Shown here: positions 50,298-60,672 of the stretch, piece after piece
Layout of the letters: each line of letters opens with the position of its first letter
Numbering within the stretch: the stretch's first letter is position 1
From: Segatella copri
Lineage (GTDB): Bacteria; Bacteroidota; Bacteroidia; Bacteroidales; Bacteroidaceae
Length of the DNA stretch: 64,000 bases
Assembly (NCBI RefSeq): GCF_002224675.1
Contig: NZ_NMPZ01000012.1
Coordinates: 38,555-102,554, forward strand
Reading direction: 5' to 3'
Program-made: the position numbers and the translations under genes
The notes under the pieces: model-generated
What the model saw: only the letters and a program-made list of their open reading frames with translations
Databases searched by the model: none
What the model was told of the DNA's origin: nothing

Positions 50298-51908
50298 TTA
50301 CTTACCTGTCCAAGGAGTATATTTATCAGATGGGTCAGGGTTATTGTATTCCTTAACCTGTACATTACCCTCTTCCTCGTTGGCAGAAATTACCCAGTTC
50401 ATCCAAGCAGGACGACCATTAGAGTTGAATCTCTGCTGATCGAGATGGTTAGTTCCTTCATAACCACGTGTACTGCTATAGTTCAAACGCTTGAGGTCGA
50501 AGAAAGACTGACCTTCACCCCACAACTCAATACGCTTGTGGAATACGATTTCCTCTACGACAGCATCCTTGTCAGAAACCTTGCAAGTATAACTTGCATC
50601 ACGATAAGTCTTCACGAATGATTCAAGAAGCTGCTTACCACGAGCAGGATCCTGATGAGCTGCAGCTTCAGCCTCAATCAGATACATTTCCTCTACACGC
50701 ATCATTGGGAATGCAGTAGCACTAGCTACAGAATAAGGAGCAGCAACACCTCCGTTTGGACGGAACTTCAAGCCAGAATAGTCTGCCAAGCTCTTACCAA
50801 GAGCGTCGTCAACATACATATTCTGACCATCGAGAGCAGAACCAGCAGGAGCCTTCCACTCCAACTTACGCCAGTCTGTGTTACTCAGACGCTCATACAA
50901 TCTGCGGTCGAGCATGTTGTTACAGCCACCGCCACCAGCATAACCATAGCTAGTCTCATTAGATACCATAGAAGCCCAGTTTGCCAAGTTGCTCCACAAA
51001 GACTCCTTAGTATCCTGTGCACCCCACATCCACTTAGAAAGATCGTTGAAACCAGTTGTGGTGTTCAAGCTCTCCTCCTGAGTCATTGGCTTGCCCTTAT
51101 ATTCGTTGATAGCCATGCGAGCATACTTCTCTGCGTTAGCATAGTCCTCAACCCACATATACAAACGAGCATAGAGACCATATACACAATCCAGGTGAGG
51201 CAGTGTCTTAGTTGTCTTATTCAACATAGGAATATATTCAGCAGCCTTGTCAAGGTCGCTCTTAATAAATTCCTTCATTTCCTCACGTGTAGCACGCTTG
51301 TTGTCACGAGCCTCAGCCTCTGTTGTTTTTTCTGTTACAATAGGGACTGTGAGACCAGCAACATCATTACCATAAGGACTCTTTGGATCAGTACCATCAG
51401 TTGGAAGATACTCATACTCACGTGCCATATCCAGATAAAGCAATGCACGATATGCGTATGCGGCACCAAGATAACCCTTCTGGATATCTGTTGCATTCTC
51501 TGGATTAACTGCAGAAATCACATTGTTTGTTGTATTAACAAACTTTGTCTGATAGTTGTACAGATACTGTGCAAAGATATAATCACGTCCAGCATACTTA
51601 TTCTCTGCAAAATAGCTGAACTGGTAATAACCAGCATCGTCTGTTGCACAGAGATCACTAGACTGGATGTCACGAATGTGCATAAGAGCACCATAACCAA
51701 AAGCCCAATCATAACGATCTTTGAAATAGCTAGCTGTTGAATATGCAGGAATAGCCATCAAAAGTGCTTCTGTTGCAGAAGATGACTGCTGTACCTGTGA
51801 TGTTGTTGCTGATCTTGTAGGCTCTGTCTCTTCGATACAACTAGTCAATGACATCGTTGATGCAACAAGAGTCAAAGCAGAAAGGCCATATATTAAACTC
51901 TTTTTCAT
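50298..51908 (-). CDS. SusD/RagB family lipoprotein (pair 2)
   Basis: 536 residues with a lipoprotein signal (SLTSCIEE). TPR-like helices (GYLGAAYAYRALLYLDMARE, KTLPHLDCVYGLYARLYMW) and the C-terminal FHKRIELWGEGQSFFDLKRL are characteristic of the RagB/SusD family. It caps the SusC barrel at 51930, 21 bases upstream, and captures substrate at the surface. Ligand unknown. Confidence 0.93.
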   Translation of the reverse strand: MKKSLIYGLSALTLVASTMSLTSCIEETEPTRSATTSQVQQSSSATEALLMAIPAYSTASYFKDRYDWAFGYGALMHIRDIQSSDLCATDDAGYYQFSYFAENKYAGRDYIFAQYLYNYQTKFVNTTNNVISAVNPENATDIQKGYLGAAYAYRALLYLDMAREYEYLPTDGTDPKSPYGNDVAGLTVPIVTEKTTEAEARDNKRATREEMKEFIKSDLDKAAEYIPMLNKTTKTLPHLDCVYGLYARLYMWVEDYANAEKYARMAINEYKGKPMTQEESLNTTTGFNDLSKWMWGAQDTKESLWSNLANWASMVSNETSYGYAGGGGCNNMLDRRLYERLSNTDWRKLEWKAPAGSALDGQNMYVDDALGKSLADYSGLKFRPNGGVAAPYSVASATAFPMMRVEEMYLIEAEAAAHQDPARGKQLLESFVKTYRDASYTCKVSDKDAVVEEIVFHKRIELWGEGQSFFDLKRLNYSSTRGYEGTNHLDQQRFNSNGRPAWMNWVISANEEEGNVQVKEYNNPDPSDKYTPWTGK

Positions 51909-51929
51909 ATAATTCTTTCTTTATAAAAA

Positions 51930-54900
51930 TTAGAATGTTACTGTAATACCACCAGATATTGTACGAATTGGTGAATAGTATGCGTTTGATGTTGCACCGG
52001 TGATGCTCTGACGTGGGTCAAGACCCTGACGCTTTGACCAAAGCCACAGATTAGAGCCTGTAGCGTAAACACGAACCTTGTTGATACCAACCTTAGAGCA
52101 CAACGCACGTGGGAGTGTATAGCCCAAAGTTACATCCTGCAAGCTCAAGTACGAACCAGATACGAGGAATCGGTCGGATGTATATGCTGCATATGAATCA
52201 CCATACTGAATGCGTGGAATATCAGATGAAGTGTTAGATGGAGTCCAAGCATCAAGCAAGTCTGCATGGAAAGAATAACCTCTAGAAATACTCATCAATG
52301 AAGAATAAGAAGAATCATAGATCTTACCACCCAACTGATAAGTGAAGTCCATAGAGAAATCAAATCCCTTATATGACACACTTGTACCGAAACCACCGTA
52401 TGCATCTGGCAAGGCTGTACCGCAAAGGTGCATAGTTGCCTCGCTGGCATTAGTAGTTGTAGTCTCACCCTTGTCAGTATCCTTATAGTAAAGAGCCTCA
52501 CCAGTCTCCTTATCTACACCAGCATATTTTGCCATATACCATGTATAGATAGGCTGACCTTCACCATAGAAGTAACCACCACCAGCATAACCTCTTACGC
52601 CATCAACGGTAATAGCCTTTTTCTCTTCTGGCATAGAAGTAATCTTGTTCTTATATGCTGTAAAGTTGAAATTTGCACTCCATGTAAAGTCCTTGGTACG
52701 GATAATATCACCATTCAACTCCAACTCGACACCAGAGTTACGCATATCACCTACATTGTCATAGTAACCAGAGTATCCATAAGATACAGGCAATGAGAAG
52801 AATGCCAACATATCGGTTGTCTTACGATAGAAGTATTCTACACTACCAGTCAAACGACCCTTCCAGAGAGAGAACTCAGCACCAACATTCAAGTTACCGC
52901 CCTTCTCCCAGCTAATCTTACGGTTACCCTTTGTTGAAGATGGCTTCAAAGAGATACTACCGTTTGAGTTACCGATAGAATAACGGTCGGTGTACAAGTA
53001 GTCACCAATGTTGTCATTACCCTGCTCACCATAAGAAGCCTTCAACTTCAACTCGTCAATCCATGAAGACTCAAACCACTTCTCCTTAGAAAGGATCCAG
53101 GCAGCTCCAAATGACCAGAAGTTACCCCAACGATTATCTGGATCGAAGCGAGAAGAAGCATCACGACGATAAGAGAAAGAACCGAAGTACTTCTGTGAAT
53201 AGTTATACTGTGCACGACCAAAGAAACCTTCTGTATTATAATCGGTTGTATATGAGCCAATGCTACCATCAACAATAGCTGCATCCAACTCAGAATTATA
53301 GATAGAGAAGATATTACTCTTGCTACCTGACAATACATACTTACGTGTACGATAGTACTCATGACCTACCATTGCCTCAACATCATGCTCGCCAAACTGG
53401 TGGTGCCAGTTGAGCAACTGCTGGAAGTTGTAAGACCATCTGCGGGTATGATACTTTGATACATAACCATTTGACTTAGCAGGCTGGCCAAAGAAAGGCT
53501 GGCTCAAATTAGACTGACGAGCCTCATCTACCATTGTACTATTGGTAGAAGTAAACTTAAAGTCCTTCAAGAATCGAACCTCAGCAGAACCTACTGCATT
53601 GAATGCATTACCCTCTACGTTATTAGTTTCCAGCTGAATATCACTGATAGGGTTAGACTGCTGGTAAATAGGACGCATCAAACCGATTACAGTACCATCA
53701 CCATAATCATAAGAGTTCATGTTGGTAGTCTGGTTGAACATGATATTACCCTTACCATCACGGATGTACAAAGGATAGATTGGAGCAACGCTGTTTACAG
53801 CAAACATATTGCCAGAATCGGCACTATCACCATCACTACCCAAATAGTTTGAATCACTATGAGTATAGTTCATATTACCAGAAACCTTCAACCAAGACTT
53901 AATCTGATAATCAGCCTTCATACGACCAGTGAAACGAGTATAATCTGATCCCATGGTGATACCTTCATTCTTCAAATAGTTGGCAGAACCATAGAATGAA
54001 CCCTGTGTACTGTTAGCAGTAGCAGTAAGGGTATATTCCTGGCGCAAACCATTCTGATAGGTAGCATCTCTCCAATCATCAGGCATCAACATATACTCCT
54101 GACCCTTGTAATTGATAACATTACCCAATGTAGCATTAGGGTTAAGCTTACCATTTACACCAATAAGATTCTCACCTGTAGGAACAGAATAAACGTTATA
54201 GTTCAAGCCATAATCAGCAGAGTTGATCATATTCTTGTTTGCCCAACCATAAGCCTCGCTAGCACTGTAACCCAACTTATTCTGAGCATAATTGTTCAAA
54301 GCTGCGTACCAAGTCTCATAGTACTTAGCAGGGCTTTTAACTATATTATAATCAGGAAGAGCCTTAGAGTTAGAACCCCATTTAGCATCAAATGTAAATG
54401 AAGTAGAACCCTCACGACCACTCTTTGTAGTGATGATAACAACACCGTTGGCACCACGAGCACCATAAAGAGCAGCAGAAGCTGCATCCTTCAATACGGT
54501 CATAGAAGCAATATCGCTTGGGTTGATAGAGTTCATATCACCATCGTAAGGTGAACCATCAACAACGATCAAAGGAGCATTACCAGCATTGATAGAGCTA
54601 ATACCACGAACACGGATATTAAAGCTTTCCTGACCAGGCTGACCTGTAGCAGTATTAATCTGCACACCAGAGACCTTACCTGTCAAGGCTGAAACGGCAT
54701 TAGAGTTTGAAATTTTAGCAATTTCATCGCTTTTAATAACTGCAGCAGAACCTGTAAAAGAGCTCTTCTTGGCTGTACCGTAAGCAACAACCATCACCTC
54801 GTCCAGAGAATGATTGTCTGCATCCAAAACAATCATCATGTTCTTGCCAGCCTTTACAGACTTTCTCTGCATACCGATGTATGTAATCTCCAACTTGGCA

Positions 54901-55100
54901 CCAGCAGGAGCATTCAAAGAGAAGTTACCATCAATATCGGTAACTGTACCTGTGTTAGTACCTACAACCTTGATAGAAGCACCGATAACAGGGCTTCCAT
55001 CCTCAGAAGCAGTAACTTTACCAGAGATTTGACTTTGTGCAAAAGCCATGCTCGTACTGAGAGCAAGACCTGCAACTACTGTCATGAGTCTTTTTTCCAT
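51930..55100 (-). CDS. SusC/RagA family TonB-linked outer-membrane protein (pair 2)
   Basis: 1056 residues from the ATG at 55100. Signal peptide (ends SMAFAQ), carboxypeptidase-like domain (ISGKVTASEDGSPVIGASIK, about 22-100), plug with ALTGKVSGVQINTATGQPGQ and the SusC motif LYGARGANGVVIITTKSG, then a barrel ending GGITVTF. It transports oligomers bound by its SusD partner in a TonB-dependent way. Its first about 100 residues are nearly the same as in the SusC at 57209; the plug and barrel differ. The frame open to 55157 is rejected because the other SusC starts at the equivalent MEKRLMTV/MEQRLMTV. Confidence 0.95.
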   Translation of the reverse strand: MEKRLMTVVAGLALSTSMAFAQSQISGKVTASEDGSPVIGASIKVVGTNTGTVTDIDGNFSLNAPAGAKLEITYIGMQRKSVKAGKNMMIVLDADNHSLDEVMVVAYGTAKKSSFTGSAAVIKSDEIAKISNSNAVSALTGKVSGVQINTATGQPGQESFNIRVRGISSINAGNAPLIVVDGSPYDGDMNSINPSDIASMTVLKDAASAALYGARGANGVVIITTKSGREGSTSFTFDAKWGSNSKALPDYNIVKSPAKYYETWYAALNNYAQNKLGYSASEAYGWANKNMINSADYGLNYNVYSVPTGENLIGVNGKLNPNATLGNVINYKGQEYMLMPDDWRDATYQNGLRQEYTLTATANSTQGSFYGSANYLKNEGITMGSDYTRFTGRMKADYQIKSWLKVSGNMNYTHSDSNYLGSDGDSADSGNMFAVNSVAPIYPLYIRDGKGNIMFNQTTNMNSYDYGDGTVIGLMRPIYQQSNPISDIQLETNNVEGNAFNAVGSAEVRFLKDFKFTSTNSTMVDEARQSNLSQPFFGQPAKSNGYVSKYHTRRWSYNFQQLLNWHHQFGEHDVEAMVGHEYYRTRKYVLSGSKSNIFSIYNSELDAAIVDGSIGSYTTDYNTEGFFGRAQYNYSQKYFGSFSYRRDASSRFDPDNRWGNFWSFGAAWILSKEKWFESSWIDELKLKASYGEQGNDNIGDYLYTDRYSIGNSNGSISLKPSSTKGNRKISWEKGGNLNVGAEFSLWKGRLTGSVEYFYRKTTDMLAFFSLPVSYGYSGYYDNVGDMRNSGVELELNGDIIRTKDFTWSANFNFTAYKNKITSMPEEKKAITVDGVRGYAGGGYFYGEGQPIYTWYMAKYAGVDKETGEALYYKDTDKGETTTTNASEATMHLCGTALPDAYGGFGTSVSYKGFDFSMDFTYQLGGKIYDSSYSSLMSISRGYSFHADLLDAWTPSNTSSDIPRIQYGDSYAAYTSDRFLVSGSYLSLQDVTLGYTLPRALCSKVGINKVRVYATGSNLWLWSKRQGLDPRQSITGATSNAYYSPIRTISGGITVTF

Positions 55101-55312
55101 AAATCTCTCTCGTTTTAAATAAATGAATATATAATGTTTATAATTTCTTTCTCTCAACTTTTCTTATATGATTACTCACAAGGAGTTATCGTCATCTTTT
55201 TGCCCCCTCCTCTTGCCCCGAGGTGGAGGAGTTCGCTTTTTATACCTTATATTATATAAGGGTCTGTAAGTCTAAAACTTACTTAATTTTAAAGAATATT
55301 TTTAATCGGGTG

Positions 55313-55344
55313 CAAAATTAAGCATTATTTAGGAAACCGCCAAA
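55313..55344 (-). promoter_or_regulatory. Promoter of susC pair 2
   Basis: Minus strand TTTG (55344-55341), 20 bases, TAATTTTG (55320-55313). The leader to the start codon is about 205 bases and contains a possible CCTCC/GGAGG hairpin (about 55203-55232). Together with the promoter, terminator and scar entries this describes the 510-base gap between susC pair 2 and susD pair 1. Confidence 0.78.
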
Positions 55345-55430
55345 CTTTTTTCAGAAAAAGTTGCACTTCGCCCTGCATTTTGTTATAAAAATCCAGTTTT
55401 TATGCACTTTTTCTTATAAAATGTAAAGAA

Positions 55431-55464
55431 ACGGGCGACAGTTCATTTTAAAACCGCCGCCCGT
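55431..55464 (-). terminator. Terminator-like hairpin upstream of susC pair 2
   Basis: ACGGGCG (55431-55437) and CGCCCGT (55458-55464); on the minus strand TTTCTTTAC follows. Homologous in position and sequence to 60635-60661. Confidence 0.6.
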
Positions 55465-55472
55465 TTAAGAGT

Positions 55473-55512
55473 TTAGCTTTCTGCCTCCAACTCCTTGCCG
55501 GGAAAACAAGGT
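55473..55512 (-). pseudogene. Frameshifted scar of a DUF4143 ATPase 3' end
   Basis: On the minus strand the last codons resemble VLGKELETES-stop of the ATPase at 62210, with one inserted base that shifts the frame. It is adjacent to the terminator and promoter block shared by both susC genes. Confidence 0.5.
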
Positions 55513-55537
55513 GTATTACCAAATAATAGAAACGAAA

Positions 55538-55582
55538 AAGGTGTACCCCCTACTGCCCGATAGCAATAAAAGGGTACACCTT
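55538..55582 (-). terminator. Terminator of susCD pair 1, relative of the 125-bp repeats
   Basis: AAGGTGTACCC (55538-55548) and GGGTACACCTT (55572-55582) around a loop with TGCCCGATA, as in the hairpins at 46595 and 47729. On the minus strand TTTCG follows. Confidence 0.8.
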
Positions 55583-55610
55583 ATTTTATGTGATACTTGT
55601 AAGTTGCCGA

Positions 55611-57152
55611 TTAGCGGTTACCACCAGCCCACCATACATTTTCGGTAAAGATATACTTACCTGCATCGTTGCCTGAACCGAAAGCTTCCTTCACGTTAGG
55701 GTTTGAAAGAACATCGCTTGAACCATAAGGCAAACGAAGTGGCAAACGGTTCTGACCTGCCTGAGTATTGTTAGGGTTGGTCATGGCTACAGGATAGCTA
55801 CCATCAAGATACTTGCAGCGGCGCATATCGTTGAAGGTCTCCAACTGCTCGTCACGAGTCTGGGCGATATACTTCTGAACCAGAATCTCGTTCAAAGGAT
55901 TTGCTGCAAACTTAGCAGCAGTCTCACCAGCAAGATAAGCAGCAACAGCATCGTCGCTGAACTCTGTAGCACCTACAGTTGCATAGTCGGCAAGAGAAGC
56001 CTTGACTGCAGTCTCGAAGTCAGCCTTGGCATCCTGACCCAAGCGAGCCTTTACCTCTGCGATGATGAAGTAAAGCTCTGACTTGCTCATCAAATGGCTA
56101 GGAATCTTAACCTCGTTCACACCATTCAAGAACCAGAGAGGGAAATTGGTAGCACTGGTTGCACCGGCAGCTTCCTTGTCACCAGGAGTCATCAAGCCCA
56201 ACTCAGCAGGAGCACCATAGTAGTCTGCACCATTATAATTATAGATAGCCTCACGTGGGTCCTGACGAGCTACCATCAAGTCATCAACAGTCTTGGATGA
56301 AGCACTATACTCACGGCTATACCAGTAAGCAGACCATGCATCAATCTGGTTGTTGCCATCGAAGATATTCAGGTTAGCACCATCGAAGCCATCAGCTACA
56401 GCAGCATTAGCCTCTTCCAGAATCTGAGCATACTGTGCATTCTTGTCGGTAGCACGACCTGCCTCATGCAAGAGATAGCGAGCCTTCAAGGCATGAGCAA
56501 GTCCACGCCACTGAGTCAAGTTGCCATTGAACAAGACATCGTAGGCACCAGCATTCTTCATCTTGCCGGCAATAGCCTGATCCAGATTACCCTTGGCAGC
56601 ATCCAGCAATTCCAGGATGTGCTTGTAAATATCTTCCTGAGAATCGAGCTTAGGAGCAGATACCTTGAAAGCCTCAGAGCAAGGAATGTTACCAAACAAA
56701 TCGGTCATGATTCCCCAATCGTAAGCTGCCAGAATCTGACCCATAGCCTTGATATCAAGCTGTCCGGCACTATTGCCACCCTCTTCACACTTAGCAATCA
56801 TCTGCTGAATGTTGTTGAGGTTAAGATAAGTACCGTTCCACTCATTATCGAAACTAGAAGCAGCAGCAATCTCATTGATGCTGCGGAGCTCTGCATTCTT
56901 AAGCTGGTTGTTACCTGTACCCAGGATTTGCTCTGTATAAGAAGCAACATACCAGGCGAAGTTACCCGTGTTGGTAGTGAAAACACTAGAAACGATGGCA
57001 TCTGTGAGCTGGAACTTGGCAGAAACAACGCTTTCACCTGGGTGAGCCTCGTCTTTGTTGATTCTGTCCATGATATCCTCTGAGCAAGATACAGTCATCA
57101 TAGAAACTGCAGAGATTGCCAAGATACCAAATATATTCTTAAAATTCATCAT
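55611..57152 (-). CDS. SusD/RagB-like lipoprotein (pair 1)
   Basis: 513 residues with a lipoprotein signal (MMTVSCSED). The segments WGIMTDLFGNIPCSEAF, RQDPREAIYNYNG, KSELYFIIAEVKARLG and DEQLETFNDMRRCKYLDG fit the SusD-like_2 type rather than the classical RagB type of pair 2. It is the surface partner of the SusC at 57209, 56 bases upstream. A terminator follows it, so pair 1 may be transcribed separately from pair 2. Confidence 0.9.
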   Translation of the reverse strand: MMNFKNIFGILAISAVSMMTVSCSEDIMDRINKDEAHPGESVVSAKFQLTDAIVSSVFTTNTGNFAWYVASYTEQILGTGNNQLKNAELRSINEIAAASSFDNEWNGTYLNLNNIQQMIAKCEEGGNSAGQLDIKAMGQILAAYDWGIMTDLFGNIPCSEAFKVSAPKLDSQEDIYKHILELLDAAKGNLDQAIAGKMKNAGAYDVLFNGNLTQWRGLAHALKARYLLHEAGRATDKNAQYAQILEEANAAVADGFDGANLNIFDGNNQIDAWSAYWYSREYSASSKTVDDLMVARQDPREAIYNYNGADYYGAPAELGLMTPGDKEAAGATSATNFPLWFLNGVNEVKIPSHLMSKSELYFIIAEVKARLGQDAKADFETAVKASLADYATVGATEFSDDAVAAYLAGETAAKFAANPLNEILVQKYIAQTRDEQLETFNDMRRCKYLDGSYPVAMTNPNNTQAGQNRLPLRLPYGSSDVLSNPNVKEAFGSGNDAGKYIFTENVWWAGGNR

Positions 57153-57208
57153 TGTTTTATCCTTTATTAATATTGATACTTTAAATGATTCCGAGGTGGG
57201 TCAGCCGA

Positions 57209-60200
57209 TTAGAATGTAATCTTGAAACCACCACCGAAGCTTGAAGTATTTGGCACAGAGAAACGCTCGAAAGTACCACTCATGTTACCATTACCCTGAG
57301 ATGACTCAGGATCCAAATCCTTCATCTTTGACCAGAGGAGCAAGTTGCGTGCGAATCCATATACAGAGATATCGATGCCAGCAAACTTAGGAAGCTGGTA
57401 GCTCAAGGTTACATCGCGGAGCTTCAGGAAGCTACGGTCGTAGATACCTGCCTCTGTCACGTCATTGTAAGCCATCCAGTAATCCTGCTTGCTTACCTCT
57501 ACCTTGTTTGGTTCACCTGTTGCAATATCAATACCCTCAGCTACCATAGTACCCTCGTGGTATGGGATAGACTCCTTGGTTGCACCGAAGTAGTTCAATG
57601 TCAAGAGTGTACCGTTATACATCTTGCCACCCTTCTGCCAATCCATGGTTGCACTCAAAGACAAGCGCTTCCAGCGAGCCTTCAGGTTGAAGCCCATATT
57701 AAAATCAGGTGTACACTCACCCAGGTTCTGGCTACCGGCAGTACCGATAGGAAGACCATCCTGAAGTAAGAGGCGTCCCTGCTCATCGCGCTGGAATGCT
57801 ACACCATAGATATTTGGATAGGTATAACCTGCCTGAGCACGTACCTGTGGCTCAACGAAACCACCCAGCATGATACTCTCTACGCCATCAGCCAAAGACT
57901 TAACCTTGTTGGTCAGCTTGGTGAAGTTTACACCAAGATCCAAATCCCAATCTCTGGTCTGGATGATGCTTGCGTTGATGGCAAACTCATGAGACCATGT
58001 GGTCATCTCACCGGCATTGGTACGGAGGTACTGATAACCTGTAGAACCGGCTGTAGGAACATCGAAAATCTGATCCTTGATATCCTGATAGCTGGCTGTA
58101 TATTCCAAGCGAACACGATTGTCGAAGAAGTTCAAGTCTGCACCAAACTCCCAGTTCACGGTGTTCTGTGGCTTCAGGTTAGGGTCATACTTCACGTAGT
58201 AAGGCACATAAGAGCTTACGCCGTTGACAGGATAACTGATAGGAGTGAGACCATACATGCCGCTACCATAAACTGGAACAGAGTAATAGTTAGCATAGTA
58301 GTGACCTGCCTGACCTACCTGAGCGAATGAAGCACGGAGCTTACCATAAGAGAGGATGTGATTATCCTTCAATGCAGGAAGCTCTGTGAAAATCCAGCCG
58401 AGTGATACAGATGGATAGAAGAAGCTGCGGTTGTTGCGTGGCATGGTAGAAACGATATCGTTACGACCAGTCACAGTCAAATAAACCTGATTGGCATAGC
58501 TCAAAGACAGCTGACCGAAGAAACCTACGGTACGCTCCTGAGCCTGATATTCCTCTGTTACTGGCTTAACAGTGGTATTGGTCATAGTAGGCTGACCATA
58601 GAAAAGAAAATTGGTTCCATCATAATCCCAGTGACGCTGATAGTCGTGATTGAACTCAGAACCGAGCAATGCACCGAAATCCCATGCGCTGTCAGCACCC
58701 AACTTAGCTGTGAAGTTGGCTGTGAGAAGGTTATTGAAGATATTGTGCTGAACACCATAGTTTTCAATCTCGCCACCAGCATTCTGTGCTGATCCCTTTT
58801 CATATACATCGCTATTGTTAGTGGTGTAAACATCAAGACCAGCCTGCTCACGGATTACCAGGTTGTAACGTTCTGTATCCCAGCCGAAGTTAGGACGATA
58901 CTCAAGATAAGCGTTACCGAATACACGGTTGGTATGCTGCTTGAATTCATTGTTATCCTTCCACCAATATGGGTTGTTGAATGAGGTAGAACGGAACAAA
59001 ATCTGATTTGTAGGGTCGTTTGGCGCATGAGTAGGAGTGCCCTTCAGATTATACTCAGAAGGAGCAGAATAAACCACATTCATAATACCGCTGTTGGCAC
59101 CAGGAGCAGATGTAATCTTGGTTGCGCTATAGTTAGCAGAGAAACCTGTCTTCCACTGCTTGTTGATTTCAAAGTCAACAGCACCACGGGCTGTAGTACG
59201 CATCATACCTGTAGAAGGGATGATACCTGTCTGGTATGTATCACCAATACCGAAAGAATAAGCCAAGTTGCCGTTCTTCTGTGAAATACCCAGGTTAGAG
59301 TTCTGGGTGAAACCTGTATCAAAGAAATCACCTACATTGTCATAAATCTGTGGAGTAGTCCAGCCGTCAAGACCTGCAGCAGCATACTTAGGGTTGTAGT
59401 ACATACCCGCATGCTTGCCATACTGCTGTGTATAAGCATTGTCGGTATTACCTCCATAAGTAGCATCGTTGGCCAAATCTGCAATCTTAGGACCCCAAGT
59501 CATAGAAGATGATGGGTTATAAGCATTTATGCCATTACCCTGGGCATAAATATCCTGACGCTCAAACTTCTTGCTGACAGTCTGAGCACTCAAGTCGGTA
59601 GAGAATGTAATCTGAGGGCGACCACCATTTGCCTTACCACGCTTGGTGGTAATGATGATGACACCATTAGATGCACGGATACCATAAAGGGCAGAAGCAG
59701 CCTGACCCTTCAATACGTCGATGCTCTCGATATCGTCTGGGTTGATATCGATAGAACGGTTTGCCTTATCTGAACCTACTACACCATTATTAAGCGCATC
59801 CATATCAAAATCTGCAGAAGAAGCAATAGGCATACCATCTACAACATAAAGAGGAGTGTTATCGCCTGAGAATGAACGGGCACCACGGATGACAATCTGA
59901 GAAGAAGCACCAGGAGCACCAGAAGACTGGCGGATATCAACACCGGTCAACTTACCCTGCATAGCGCTAGCCAAAGAGCTAGTACCTGCTGTGTTCAGAT
60001 CTTCAGCACCCAGTTTCTGAGAAGCGTAACCCAAGGCTTTCTTATCACGAGAAATACCCATAGCTGTTACAACCACCTCATCAAGAGTCTTGTTATCCGC
60101 ATCCAATACAATCTTCATCTTCTGACCTGCCTTTACTGTCTGAGGCAACATACCGAGGTATGTTACTTCCAGCTTGGCACCAGCAGGAGCATTCAATGAG

Positions 60201-60379
60201 AAGTTACCATCTACATCGGTAACTGTACCGGTCTTAGTACCTACGATCTTGACAGAAGCGCCGATTACAGGGCTTCCATCCTCAGAAGAGGTAACCTTAC
60301 CGGAGATTTGACTTTGCGCAAACGCCATGCTCGTACTAACGACGAGGGCTGCGGCTACTGTCATAAGTCTTTGTTCCAT
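57209..60379 (-). CDS. SusC/RagA family TonB-linked outer-membrane protein (pair 1)
   Basis: 1056 residues: signal peptide (ends SMAFAQ), carboxypeptidase-like domain, plug (AMQGKLTGVDIRQSSGAPGA; LYGIRASNGVIIITTKRG) and barrel ending GGGFKITF. It is the same length as the pair 2 SusC and nearly identical to it in the first about 100 residues, but clearly different in the plug and barrel, so the two are likely to carry different substrates. First gene after a well-matched promoter. Confidence 0.95.
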   Translation of the reverse strand: MEQRLMTVAAALVVSTSMAFAQSQISGKVTSSEDGSPVIGASVKIVGTKTGTVTDVDGNFSLNAPAGAKLEVTYLGMLPQTVKAGQKMKIVLDADNKTLDEVVVTAMGISRDKKALGYASQKLGAEDLNTAGTSSLASAMQGKLTGVDIRQSSGAPGASSQIVIRGARSFSGDNTPLYVVDGMPIASSADFDMDALNNGVVGSDKANRSIDINPDDIESIDVLKGQAASALYGIRASNGVIIITTKRGKANGGRPQITFSTDLSAQTVSKKFERQDIYAQGNGINAYNPSSSMTWGPKIADLANDATYGGNTDNAYTQQYGKHAGMYYNPKYAAAGLDGWTTPQIYDNVGDFFDTGFTQNSNLGISQKNGNLAYSFGIGDTYQTGIIPSTGMMRTTARGAVDFEINKQWKTGFSANYSATKITSAPGANSGIMNVVYSAPSEYNLKGTPTHAPNDPTNQILFRSTSFNNPYWWKDNNEFKQHTNRVFGNAYLEYRPNFGWDTERYNLVIREQAGLDVYTTNNSDVYEKGSAQNAGGEIENYGVQHNIFNNLLTANFTAKLGADSAWDFGALLGSEFNHDYQRHWDYDGTNFLFYGQPTMTNTTVKPVTEEYQAQERTVGFFGQLSLSYANQVYLTVTGRNDIVSTMPRNNRSFFYPSVSLGWIFTELPALKDNHILSYGKLRASFAQVGQAGHYYANYYSVPVYGSGMYGLTPISYPVNGVSSYVPYYVKYDPNLKPQNTVNWEFGADLNFFDNRVRLEYTASYQDIKDQIFDVPTAGSTGYQYLRTNAGEMTTWSHEFAINASIIQTRDWDLDLGVNFTKLTNKVKSLADGVESIMLGGFVEPQVRAQAGYTYPNIYGVAFQRDEQGRLLLQDGLPIGTAGSQNLGECTPDFNMGFNLKARWKRLSLSATMDWQKGGKMYNGTLLTLNYFGATKESIPYHEGTMVAEGIDIATGEPNKVEVSKQDYWMAYNDVTEAGIYDRSFLKLRDVTLSYQLPKFAGIDISVYGFARNLLLWSKMKDLDPESSQGNGNMSGTFERFSVPNTSSFGGGFKITF

Positions 60380-60514
60380 AATCTCTCTCTTTTAAATAAA
60401 TATATTATGTTTGTTATTTCTTTCTCTCTACATTTCTTTTCGCCTTACTTCTCACGAAGTGTAACCTTGAATTAAGAAATTACTTAATTTTAAATAATAT
60501 TTTAATTCGGGGTG

Positions 60515-60546
60515 CAAAATTAAGCATTATTTAGGAAACCACCAAA
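60515..60546 (-). promoter_or_regulatory. Promoter of susC pair 1
   Basis: Minus strand TTTG (60546-60543), 20 bases, TAATTTTG (60522-60515). The surrounding about 45 bases (including AAGCATTATTTAGGAAACC) are almost identical to the pair 2 promoter. Confidence 0.8.
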
Positions 60547-60634
60547 CTTTTTTCCAAAAAAACATCATTCCTCCCAACATTTTGTTATAATTACCCTATT
60601 TCCCGTCACTTTTTTCTCATATTTAAAAGAAAAA

Positions 60635-60661
60635 GGCGACAGTTTTACAAAAACTGTCGCC
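60635..60661 (-). terminator. Perfect hairpin terminator upstream of susC pair 1
   Basis: GGCGACAGTTTT (60635-60646) and AAAACTGTCGCC (60650-60661), 12 bp with a 3-nt loop; on the minus strand TTTTTCTTTT follows. It would have terminated the ATPase whose scar lies just upstream. Confidence 0.8.
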
Positions 60662-60672
60662 CATTCCAGATT

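Noticed and set aside
55101..55312. Riboswitch in the susC leader
   Set aside because: The leader is long and has a short hairpin, but I could not match it to any known riboswitch consensus.
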